Shown piece by piece: positions 12,801 through 19,728 of a stretch of DNA of 64,000 nucleotides. Both the position numbers and the translations under genes were made by a program. The first letter of the stretch is position 1. Every line of letters starts with the position of its first letter. The notes beneath the pieces were generated by a model. The model ran no database searches. It was not told where the DNA came from and saw nothing but the letters and a program-made list of their open reading frames with translations. This DNA is from Sulfoacidibacillus thermotolerans (GTDB lineage Bacteria > Bacillota > Bacilli > Alicyclobacillales > SLC66): contig NZ_MPDK01000013.1 of the NCBI RefSeq assembly GCF_003144315.1, positions 1 through 64,000 of the forward strand, in the 5' to 3' direction.

Positions 12801-13247
12801 TCACTCCCCTTCATCATCCTGATTGACTGGGGAAGGGAGTAACCCTAGTTTAAATGCAATGCCCTGAGAATGCATGGCAATAAACACAAGAATCCCTGTC
12901 ACAAGCGTAATACGATACAAACCATAGCCTAGTGCCAGTCCTGCAGCAGCAGTCACCCATAAATTTGCCGCCGTTGTCAATCCACGCTTGACATTTTTGC
13001 GATCAACCCAGATGACACCCGCCCCGAGGAATCCAATGCCACTCACTACTTGCGCGGCAAGGCGCATCATGTCTTTATTTTCCCCATTAGGTGGCATGGT
13101 GGAAATAATCATGACAAGACATGAGCCAATAGCAACCAATGAATGCGTTCTAATTCCTGCTGCCTTCCCTTTGCGCGCACGTTCGAGGCCTACAAGGAAA
13201 CCAAATCCGAGTGAGGCAACGAGGCGAAGATATAAGTCCCACTGCAA
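12801..13247 (-). CDS. MgtC/SapB family membrane protein
   Basis: Membrane protein of the MgtC family; in pathogens MgtC inhibits the F-type ATPase and supports growth at low magnesium and low pH, while the role in free-living Firmicutes is not settled. The N-terminus has the family motif LVGLERARKGKAAGIRTHSLVAIGS, continued by MISTMPP, SGIGFLGAGVIW and LTTAANLWVTAAAGLALGYG, together about four membrane segments. The C-terminal ACT-like domain of long MgtC proteins is absent, as in the SapB form. The TTG at 13247 follows AGGGGAG at eight bases; a GTG at 13274 is the alternative. It follows the GntR-type regulator gene closely on the same strand. No M-box magnesium riboswitch is visible upstream. 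Confidence 0.87.
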   Translation of the reverse strand: MQWDLYLRLVASLGFGFLVGLERARKGKAAGIRTHSLVAIGSCLVMIISTMPPNGENKDMMRLAAQVVSGIGFLGAGVIWVDRKNVKRGLTTAANLWVTAAAGLALGYGLYRITLVTGILVFIAMHSQGIAFKLGLLPSPVNQDDEGE

Positions 13248-13290
13248 ATTGACATCTCCCCTAAGTCGGCGCACTCACGCCCTACTCTGC

Positions 13291-13977
13291 TTATCCACGC
13301 GCCGTATAACGTAATACGCTATCCAAGTGACGCAGCATGCTTTCGGCAGCAAGTTCGCCATTTTGTGTATAGATCGACTGATAGATCGTTTCATGTTCTT
13401 GTACTAAATCCCAATCCGTACTGCGTAAAATCTGCGATTGCACCATAGATTGCTGCATAATTGGTGCCATCGTTTGCAACAGCGCATAGAGCACTTGATT
13501 TTTTGCAGCTCTAGCAATCGCCAAATGGAACTGCGCATCCGCGCGCACTACTTCTTCTGTGTCTTCATGACGCATCGCTTGCAGAAGCTCTTCTAGTAAA
13601 AGCAGATCCTCTGACGTGCGATGTAAAGCGGCTAAACGGCAGGCGCCAACTTCTAAAATACGCCGAACCTCGGTCAATTGTCTCAAATCATCGGCAAGCA
13701 ACATGACGCCGCTCATCGCTCGTTGAAAAGGATCCATATCGACTTGTGAAACATAGTAGCCCTCTCCGTGACGAACAATAATGAGACCATTTGCCTGCAA
13801 GGCAGACAACGCCTCGCGCACAGTAGCTTTACTCACATTCAACTGCTCAGAAATCTGAACCAGTGTTGGAAGCTTGTCTCCTGGCTTATACGTCCCATTG
13901 TAGATGAGATTTCGCAGTGACTCAGCAACTTGCTCATATGTTTTTTTGGGTCGTATCTCTTTCAGTTCTTTTAACAT
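13291..13977 (-). CDS. GntR-family transcriptional regulator with FCD domain
   Basis: FadR-subfamily regulator. Residues about 8-75 form the GntR winged helix (YKPGDKLPTLVQISEQLNVS, then KATVREALSALQANGLI), and residues about 85-220 form the all-helical FCD ligand domain (LTEVRRILEVGACRLAA, FHLAIARAAKN). Members usually sense a carboxylic acid through a metal in the FCD domain. The ATG at 13977 with GAGG nine bases upstream gives 228 residues, standard for the family; the longer reading frame up to 14091 lacks a start signal. The ligand cannot be read from context, since the only neighbour in the apparent transcript is mgtC. Confidence 0.85.
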   Translation of the reverse strand: MLKELKEIRPKKTYEQVAESLRNLIYNGTYKPGDKLPTLVQISEQLNVSKATVREALSALQANGLIIVRHGEGYYVSQVDMDPFQRAMSGVMLLADDLRQLTEVRRILEVGACRLAALHRTSEDLLLLEELLQAMRHEDTEEVVRADAQFHLAIARAAKNQVLYALLQTMAPIMQQSMVQSQILRSTDWDLVQEHETIYQSIYTQNGELAAESMLRHLDSVLRYTARG

Positions 13978-14256
13978 CCACAAGCACCTCGACTCATTCG
14001 TTGCAAAAACATCGCCGATACCTTCACTACACCTGCACAACACAGAGGCATGATCCCGGCTTTTCACCTCATCCAAATTTATACTTTCCAAAAAACAAAA
14101 AACCGCAGCTATCCTGTCGGTCGGTCGATGGTGTGACTTTCTTGCTGTCGCTGCATCTACATAAAGAAGAATGGATCACAAAGGAGAGAAACTTTCACCT
14201 TTTCATCCTACAAAACGAGGTCAAAACTTGTCAACGTAGGATCGCAAAGTCTCGTA

Positions 14257-14727
14257 CTAGCTACGAAGACTGGCAATTAAACGATTGGGATGTTCCAATA
14301 CGCTAAAGGCATCATGAATCGATTGTACAACGAGATCTGCCGCCAACAAAGTCTGCACCGCACATCCCTCATTCCCCATTACAGCAATGCCTAATTGTGC
14401 AGTTTGTAGCATCGCCGCATCATTTCTACCATTGCCTATCGCTACGACGCGCTTTGGATCAAACTGCAGCAAATAATCCGCCTTTTCCTTTGTATGGTCT
14501 ACAGATGTCAAACGATGAATATGAACAGGTAAATCTGCGCACATCTTCGCTACAGATCCAAACGTATCCGCCGTTACAATGTAGATAGCAAATGTGGTCG
14601 ACAGTTTTAAAATCGAGTGTTCAACTCCAGGGAGTAACTTTCCATCGCAAGCGATGGTTCCATTGTAATCCAATAAAAGTACATCGAGTCGCCATACTTC
14701 TCGTCCAGGAATGTTTACCTCAAGCAT
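14257..14727 (-). CDS. Soluble P-type-ATPase-like HAD protein
   Basis: HAD-superfamily protein that resembles the free-standing phosphorylation domain of P-type ATPases (COG4087 type). Motif I reads LLLDYNGTIACDG: the nucleophile D20 is present but the usual second aspartate is N22, as is common in that group. The lysine region (HTKEKADYLL) and the hinge motif VAIGNGRNDAAML, like the GDGVND of P-type ATPases, follow. Its 156 residues have no membrane segment or cap domain. The ATG at 14727 has GGAGGG six bases upstream. The substrate is unknown. It is transcribed divergently from the XRE-PBP regulator, sharing a 249-base intergenic region. Confidence 0.8.
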   Translation of the reverse strand: MLEVNIPGREVWRLDVLLLDYNGTIACDGKLLPGVEHSILKLSTTFAIYIVTADTFGSVAKMCADLPVHIHRLTSVDHTKEKADYLLQFDPKRVVAIGNGRNDAAMLQTAQLGIAVMGNEGCAVQTLLAADLVVQSIHDAFSVLEHPNRLIASLRS

Positions 14728-14976
14728 GTTTTTCCCTCCAAACCCTCTCGAACAGTTACATCTAGTGGAAATTAAGTGTATCATAGGCGCAATTCCTTGT
14801 GAGTCCCTCTCCTCGAATCGTACATCTATTGTCACAAGAGAGACATGGATTCGCCATAGCTCACTCAAGGTCTACCCCTACGAGAGATTTAAAACAACTG
14901 ACAAATTTATTTGCTATTTATGCTATTATATTTGCGCCGATCCATGTAAGACGTATTGCGTCTCGAGGTGACTTCT

Positions 14977-16086
14977 ATGCTCATCAACCACATCCGTTCC
15001 TTCCGTTCAAAGTTTGGATTTTCTCAAGCGGATTTAGCCGAGCAAGCTGGCGTGACACGCCAAGCCATCAGCAGTATTGAAAGCAACCAAGTGGTTCCTA
15101 GCACAGCGATTGCCCTGCGTCTCGCACGCATCTTTGGCGTCTCTGTCGAAGAATTATTTGAGGAAACCACAAACAAGTTAGAAGTAATCGCCACCGTGGA
15201 TAACTCAGAAAATGAATGGCGCCCAGGAGACCGTGTCATCGTCACAAAGATTGGAAAGACGCGCACTGCACATCTCGCAACCGTCTTGCAAGGCCAGCGC
15301 CTTCAATCCCACCCCGCTTCCGGAGTAATCCGAGAGCGTTTAGACACACGCCATGTACGCGTTGAACTGATCCCTGTGCAGTCGTCTGCACAGTCAATCG
15401 TACTTGCGGGCTGCGACATTGCTCTTGGCCTACTTGCCGAGTACGTCGAGTGCCAACATCAAGGAACACAAGCCGTGTGGTATAACGCAGATAATCGACA
15501 AGCTCTGCACAAGCTTACTCAAGGATTCGCTCACGTTGCTGCCCTCCATTTTCCGAGTGGATCCCCTGTACAATCTGCGCTTACAGACTTTTCTTTTGCT
15601 CACCGCCGCATTCGGTTTGCCAGCTGGCGAATCGGTTGGGTCGTAGCTGCGGGCAATCCTCATGGCTTTCGCGATGTGCAAGATCTCACCCACAAACGTT
15701 TGCGACTGGTCAATCGCCCTAAAGGCGCAGGTGTTCGCACAACACTTGATCGCTTACTGACCACACACGGGATCGCAGGATCTACTCTCCCTGGTTACCG
15801 TTATGAGGTAGCAGGTCATTTACAAGTTGTCGACGCGATCACTTCTGGCGCAGCCGATGTAGGGATCGCCATGGAGAGTGCAGCAACACTTGCGAAACTT
15901 GACTTTCTCCCAATCCATGAAGAGGTCTGCGATTTGCTCATCCCAGACGTTGCAGTGGATGCAAATGTCGAACGAACACTCTCACTTCTCTATTCCGATC
16001 CTTTTCGTTGGGATCTCAGTCGCTTTGGACCTTATGACATCTGCCAAACGGGCATGATGATCGAAACTGGAAACTCTACGTGTTAA
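14977..16086 (+). CDS. XRE-type regulator fused to a periplasmic-binding-protein-like domain
   Basis: Residues 1-65 are an XRE helix-turn-helix (FSQADLAEQAGVTRQAISSI, then VSVEELFEE). The rest (about 80-369) is a PBP-like domain of the type found behind MoeA and in molybdate-responsive regulators: VLAGCDIALGLLAEYVE near the hinge, then RFASWRIGWVVAAGNPHGF, LVNRPKGAGVRTTLDRLL and ITSGAADVGIAMESAA. The predicted role is a cytosolic one-component sensor for a small oxyanion or a molybdenum/tungsten cofactor intermediate; this is inferred from the family. The ATG at 14977 follows GAGGTG. A lipoprotein of the oxyanion-binding type begins 20 bases downstream, so the two are probably one transcript. 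Confidence 0.83.
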   Translation: MLINHIRSFRSKFGFSQADLAEQAGVTRQAISSIESNQVVPSTAIALRLARIFGVSVEELFEETTNKLEVIATVDNSENEWRPGDRVIVTKIGKTRTAHLATVLQGQRLQSHPASGVIRERLDTRHVRVELIPVQSSAQSIVLAGCDIALGLLAEYVECQHQGTQAVWYNADNRQALHKLTQGFAHVAALHFPSGSPVQSALTDFSFAHRRIRFASWRIGWVVAAGNPHGFRDVQDLTHKRLRLVNRPKGAGVRTTLDRLLTTHGIAGSTLPGYRYEVAGHLQVVDAITSGAADVGIAMESAATLAKLDFLPIHEEVCDLLIPDVAVDANVERTLSLLYSDPFRWDLSRFGPYDICQTGMMIETGNSTC

Positions 16087-16106
16087 ATAAAGGAGAATTG
16101 ATATTC

Positions 16107-17141
16107 ATGAAACGTAACAAATCCATGACAAAAACCATCACTCACACCTTTTCAGCTTTTGTACTGTCGCTTGTTCTCACGGGATGTGGATCACAAACTG
16201 CGGCACCTCAGTCCGCATCAAACCCTACAAATAGCAGGCAAACCAACCCCTTAGGAACCGCAAACGTCGCATACGCTGGGTCTTTGCAACTAGTCAATGA
16301 CACAAAAGTCGGTCCTGCATTTACTCGTTTTACTGGCATCGCATATGAAGGACGAGGCGGTGGTTCCTTTGGCATCGCTCACCTCATTACAAGTGGACAA
16401 ATTACACCGAATGTCTTCGAAAGCGTAGGCACAGCGCCTATTCGCTTACTGCAACCACACTTTACTTCTTATGCGATTGGCTTTGCCAGTTCCCCTCTTG
16501 TCATTGCCTATTCACCAGTAAGTCCTTTTGCAAAGACACTCAACGCGATCGCGACAGGACAACAGCCGCTCACTCGTTTATTCTCACTCATGGAGAATAA
16601 AAATTTCCACTTGGGACGCACGAATCCCAATACCGATCCGCAAGGACAAGCATTCGTCATGATGATGCAATTGGCTGAGAAATATGAGCATCTGCCCGCA
16701 GGAACAGCGCACAAAGTTCTCGGCAGTCTCGAGAATCCAACACAAATCTTCTCTGAAGAATCCATTTTGTCTCGCCTGCAGGCAGGTCAATTAGACGCAT
16801 CCAGTGCCTTTTTATCCGAAGCTATACAGCGTCATCTCCCTTACATCACACTCCCAGCCACCATTAATTTTGGCGATCCGTCAGATCAGGCAATCTATGC
16901 AACTGCACATCTGCAGTTAAGCAATGGCAAAACCATCACAGGAGCACCACTTGAAATCTATGTGACTCCCGTTCGCAACACTCCATATCCAAAAGCTGGT
17001 CTCGCCTTTATGACTTATTTATTATCGAAACAAGGGTTAGCTCTCTATCAACAAAACGGGTACCAACTCACAAAGCCCATGATCTACGGCAATAAAAATG
17101 CAATTCCACCATCACTTATGCACGAACTTTCTTTGCAATAA
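16107..17141 (+). CDS. Molybdate/tungstate-type solute-binding lipoprotein, orphan
   Basis: Exported lipoprotein. A basic N-terminus, a hydrophobic stretch and the lipobox LVLTGCGS give the acylated cysteine near residue 29. After a Ser/Pro/Gln linker, the mature domain opens with VAYAGSLQL, the strand-and-loop signature of ModA/WtpA/TupA oxyanion binders, and has YEGRGGGSFGIAHLITSG where those proteins bind their ligand. It should capture an oxyanion outside the membrane. The ATG at 16107 (GGAGA about ten bases upstream) is chosen. The usual permease and ATPase genes are absent; the next genes are yojF and bshB2. The ligand assignment is an inference. Confidence 0.75.
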   Translation: MKRNKSMTKTITHTFSAFVLSLVLTGCGSQTAAPQSASNPTNSRQTNPLGTANVAYAGSLQLVNDTKVGPAFTRFTGIAYEGRGGGSFGIAHLITSGQITPNVFESVGTAPIRLLQPHFTSYAIGFASSPLVIAYSPVSPFAKTLNAIATGQQPLTRLFSLMENKNFHLGRTNPNTDPQGQAFVMMMQLAEKYEHLPAGTAHKVLGSLENPTQIFSEESILSRLQAGQLDASSAFLSEAIQRHLPYITLPATINFGDPSDQAIYATAHLQLSNGKTITGAPLEIYVTPVRNTPYPKAGLAFMTYLLSKQGLALYQQNGYQLTKPMIYGNKNAIPPSLMHELSLQ

Positions 17142-17173
17142 CTTCTCCCAAACCGTGTGCTTTACAACAGCAG

Positions 17174-17221
17174 TATAATAATAAGTAGTTAGGGTGAGAG
17201 CTGTGGAAACGCAGCTCTCAC
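17174..17221 (+). promoter_or_regulatory. Putative promoter and 5' leader hairpin of yojF-bshB2
   Basis: A TATAAT at 17174-17179 would start transcription near 17186, just before a perfect 10-bp stem GTGAGAGCTG/CAGCTCTCAC (17194-17203 and 17212-17221). No good -35 is visible. The hairpin has no T-run, so it is more likely a 5' stabilising stem than a terminator for the upstream lipoprotein gene, though it could be the latter. Confidence 0.35.
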
Positions 17222-17255
17222 ATCGCTTACAGAATAACCTACGGAGGATTCATAT

Positions 17256-17606
17256 ATGGAAGCAATCCAACGCGAAGCGATTCAGACTGTCCTTGACAAG
17301 TGGCAGGGTCAACCCCTTTACTTGCACTTGGAAACGACCAATGGCGCCTATGCCGCCCTGCGCTCTGAGTCTCCGATGGCTGTGTGCGCGTACATTCGAA
17401 ACGGGAAGATACGTTATGAACGGGGAACCATCGCTGGCACAGGGCCATATCGCATTGGCCTTAAAATGGAAGATGGGTGGGTCTATGCGGAGGGCTTGAC
17501 GGATTGGGAGATGGACTCGCAAGGTCGTCTGCTTGTCGCAGGCCATGACAGTGAAGGGAGATTGGCAATTGCCTTTGAATTGAGCGAAACTCCTTTTCCT
17601 ATGTAA
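17256..17606 (+). CDS. yojF: YojF family protein (DUF1806)
   Basis: Small cytosolic protein of 116 residues matching Bacillus YojF in length and pattern (PLYLHLETTNGAYAA, VCAYIRNGKIRYERG, RIGLKMEDGWVYAEGLTDWE). In B. subtilis yojF lies directly before yojG (bshB2), exactly the arrangement seen here, which supports the name. Its biochemical role is unknown; the conserved pairing suggests a link with bacillithiol metabolism. The ATG is preceded by ACGGAGG at good spacing. Confidence 0.85.
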   Translation: MEAIQREAIQTVLDKWQGQPLYLHLETTNGAYAALRSESPMAVCAYIRNGKIRYERGTIAGTGPYRIGLKMEDGWVYAEGLTDWEMDSQGRLLVAGHDSEGRLAIAFELSETPFPM

Positions 17607-17697
17607 CTGATTGCGATTTATACACGGATACCATGGAGGGCAGTTCAATCTTGCAATCTCTTGCCTTCAGATCTTTACTTCAGAAAGGAAGACGCAG

Positions 17698-18360
17698 ATG
17701 GAACACGTGTTAGCTGTCTTCCCGCATCCGGATGATGAAACGTTCGGAAAGGCGGGAACGATCGCTCTTTATACAAAAGCGGGAATCCCTGTTACACTGA
17801 TTTGTGGCACGTTAGGACAGTTGGGAAGAAATATGGGGAAACCTTTTTTTGCGACTCGCGAAACGCTTCCAACGATTCGCGAGAAGGAACTCCGCGACGC
17901 CTGCGCAATCTTAGGAATCAAAGACTTGCGACTACTGGGATTGCGTGATAAAACCGTGGAGTTTGAAGATCCAGAAGCACTCGCCGACCGCATTGAAACC
18001 GTACTGCGTGAACTCTCCCCTTCAGTTGTCATGACCTACTACCCTGAGCATGGCGTTCATCCTGACCACGATGGACTTTCTCGAGCAACCGTACACGCGG
18101 TCAAACGTCTGCCACAAGCACAGCGACCTGTGATATACGGTTCTGCCGTGACCAAGAATGCTGTTGAAGCACTGGGCTCTCCAGATATCGTAAATGACGT
18201 CTCCGAAGTTTTAGAGATTAAGCTCGCCGCGATGCGTGCTCATCGTTCACAGTCAGAAGCCATGATGGAGAAAATCGAAAGAGACTTACAGGATCCTAAG
18301 AAGAAAGAAAAAGTTGAACAGACCTTAAAAATGGAGCGATTTTGGATCTATCGCACTTGA
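17698..18360 (+). CDS. bshB2: Bacillithiol biosynthesis deacetylase BshB2
   Basis: Zinc-dependent LmbE-family deacetylase that removes acetate from GlcNAc-malate, the second step of bacillithiol synthesis. The metal motif is VFPHPDDE near residue 10, with the third ligand in HGVHPDHDGLS. From the ATG at 17698 (AAAGGAAG six bases upstream) the protein has 220 residues, normal for BshB2. The preceding yojF gene supports this subtype over BshB1, which usually sits with bshA. Its presence argues for a Firmicute host. bshA and bshC are not in the window. Confidence 0.92.
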   Translation: MEHVLAVFPHPDDETFGKAGTIALYTKAGIPVTLICGTLGQLGRNMGKPFFATRETLPTIREKELRDACAILGIKDLRLLGLRDKTVEFEDPEALADRIETVLRELSPSVVMTYYPEHGVHPDHDGLSRATVHAVKRLPQAQRPVIYGSAVTKNAVEALGSPDIVNDVSEVLEIKLAAMRAHRSQSEAMMEKIERDLQDPKKKEKVEQTLKMERFWIYRT

Positions 18361-18403
18361 CCGCTTTACGGCGCATGTGGTAAATCTTCTTGCGATCAAC
18401 GGA

Positions 18404-18438
18404 CGCTTCGGATCTCATCTCACATACAGTCCGAAGCG
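18404..18438. terminator. Hairpin between convergent bshB2 and a membrane-protein gene
   Basis: Stem CGCTTCGGA/TCCGAAGCG (9 bp) with a 17-base loop in the 104-base convergent gap. There is no T-run; probably a shared Rho-independent-like structure. Confidence 0.4.
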
Positions 18439-18464
18439 CCCGCTGACATTTTCCGCGACGATTG

Positions 18465-18869
18465 TCACATGACTGTCGGCCATGTAATTCTGCGTGGATC
18501 GTAAAAGTATGCTGGAGAAAAGGCCATGATCGATAAAATCACGAGTAAAAGCAATGGACCGATCCAAGGGATAAAAAATAAGATCAACACCCACCGACTC
18601 ATGCCAAACACATGAAAAAAGCGGGCAGCCCAAATGAGCAAGAAAATCACATTGGCAATCGGCACAAATACCCATAAAACATTCCATGCACTTTTTCGTA
18701 TCGTCCATAGTAAAGGAAATAACGACAAGAAAGGAATGTACGCGAACCACGCAAGATCCACACGCGCCTTGCGATATAAGATATAATTTACAGTCCCTGC
18801 ATAGAGATAGAGTAGCCAATACACACCACTTGGAACTACCGAATGGTAATACATATGAGTAATATTCAT
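18465..18869 (-). CDS. Four-segment membrane protein of unknown function
   Basis: About 134 residues with four hydrophobic segments (SGVYWLLYLYAGTVNYILY, LAWFAYIPFLSLFPLLWTI, the stretch AWNVLWVFVPIANVIFLLIW, and the C-terminal WVLILFFIPWIGPLLLLVIL). Short loops and repeated aromatic residues resemble small DUF5684-like membrane proteins, but I cannot assign a family. The ATG at 18869 has GGGGGTG about nine bases upstream. An overlapping reading frame at 18415-18903 is cysteine-rich and lacks this pattern, so it was rejected. The gene follows the sirtuin gene on the same strand at 65 bases. Confidence 0.6.
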   Translation of the reverse strand: MNITHMYYHSVVPSGVYWLLYLYAGTVNYILYRKARVDLAWFAYIPFLSLFPLLWTIRKSAWNVLWVFVPIANVIFLLIWAARFFHVFGMSRWVLILFFIPWIGPLLLLVILSIMAFSPAYFYDPRRITWPTVM

Positions 18870-18934
18870 TTGGCAGAGCACCCCCGTTCTTTCCACTGTG
18901 CACATCCTATGCTTAAAACACGCCAACTCTTCTG

Positions 18935-19681
18935 TTATATGCGAAGCGCTGCCGCGAGTGTCTCGCCAACTTTTGCGCGAATGATCAAATCCGCCTTGTC
19001 ATCAATATACGTCTCCTCTAGATTAATCACCACAAGATGATGATGCCCTTTAATTAAGTACTGTGGCAAACTCGCAACGGGATCCACTGTAAGTGACGTT
19101 CCCAAAACAAGAAGCAATTCTGAACGCAAAACACCATAAAAGGCCTCTTCAAATCCTTTGACCATCTGTCCAAAGAGAACGACGTCTGGTTCGAGAACTG
19201 CGTTACATGGCTGTCCGTCTGCCTCGCGAAAAGAACAACGCGGCACCTCTTGCTCGAGTAGATAATCTGCATCGTAGCGGCCATGACCGCGTGGACATTC
19301 CGCATAGTAGATACTGCCATGCAATTCATGCACATCTGTACTCCCTGCAGCTTGATGCAAACCATCCACATTTTGAGTAAAAATCTGAACTTGTTTTCCC
19401 ATTTGTTCGAGTTGTGCCAAAGCAAGATGCCCGGCATTCGGCTTTGCGTGTCGATACTCTTCATTCATGAACACGCGCTTAAATTCCCGCCAAAAGTTAT
19501 CAGGATGCGCATGCAGATACCTCTCCGTCATCATAGATACAACGCGAGGATCTTGCCACAACCCCTGTTCCGAGCGAAAATCAGGGATCCCCGATTCTGT
19601 GCTCATTCCTGCACCTGACAACACCGCGATTCGCTGATTACGCGAAAAGAGTCCACGAAGCTGTTGGATCACATCTGGCAT
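18935..19681 (-). CDS. NAD-dependent protein deacylase (sirtuin)
   Basis: Sir2-family enzyme that removes acetyl groups from lysines using NAD. NAD-binding motifs AVLSGAGMSTESGIPDFRS and TQNVDGLHQAAGS (with the catalytic histidine in VHELHGS following) and LVLGTSLTV are all present; length is 248. The zinc module is unusual: where most members have two CxxC pairs, this one reads CPRGH, then PRCSF and QPC, so one position may be filled by histidine. It lies 47 bases downstream of the GNAT/acyl-CoA-synthetase fusion on the same strand, which suggests a writer-eraser pair for lysine acetylation. Confidence 0.92.
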   Translation of the reverse strand: MPDVIQQLRGLFSRNQRIAVLSGAGMSTESGIPDFRSEQGLWQDPRVVSMMTERYLHAHPDNFWREFKRVFMNEEYRHAKPNAGHLALAQLEQMGKQVQIFTQNVDGLHQAAGSTDVHELHGSIYYAECPRGHGRYDADYLLEQEVPRCSFREADGQPCNAVLEPDVVLFGQMVKGFEEAFYGVLRSELLLVLGTSLTVDPVASLPQYLIKGHHHLVVINLEETYIDDKADLIIRAKVGETLAAALRI

Positions 19682-19728
19682 GCATTTTTCTCCTTCATTT
19701 ACGTGTCCGCAGTTGCCCTAGTTATCAC

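Noticed and set aside
13248-13290. Possible magnesium M-box ahead of mgtC
   Set aside because: The gap to the upstream regulator gene is only about 40 bases, far too short for that riboswitch.
18415-18903. Cysteine-rich 162-codon frame on the minus strand
   Set aside because: The overlapping frame 18465-18869 has four regular membrane segments and a ribosome binding site, so the cysteine-rich one is a shifted reading of the same DNA.
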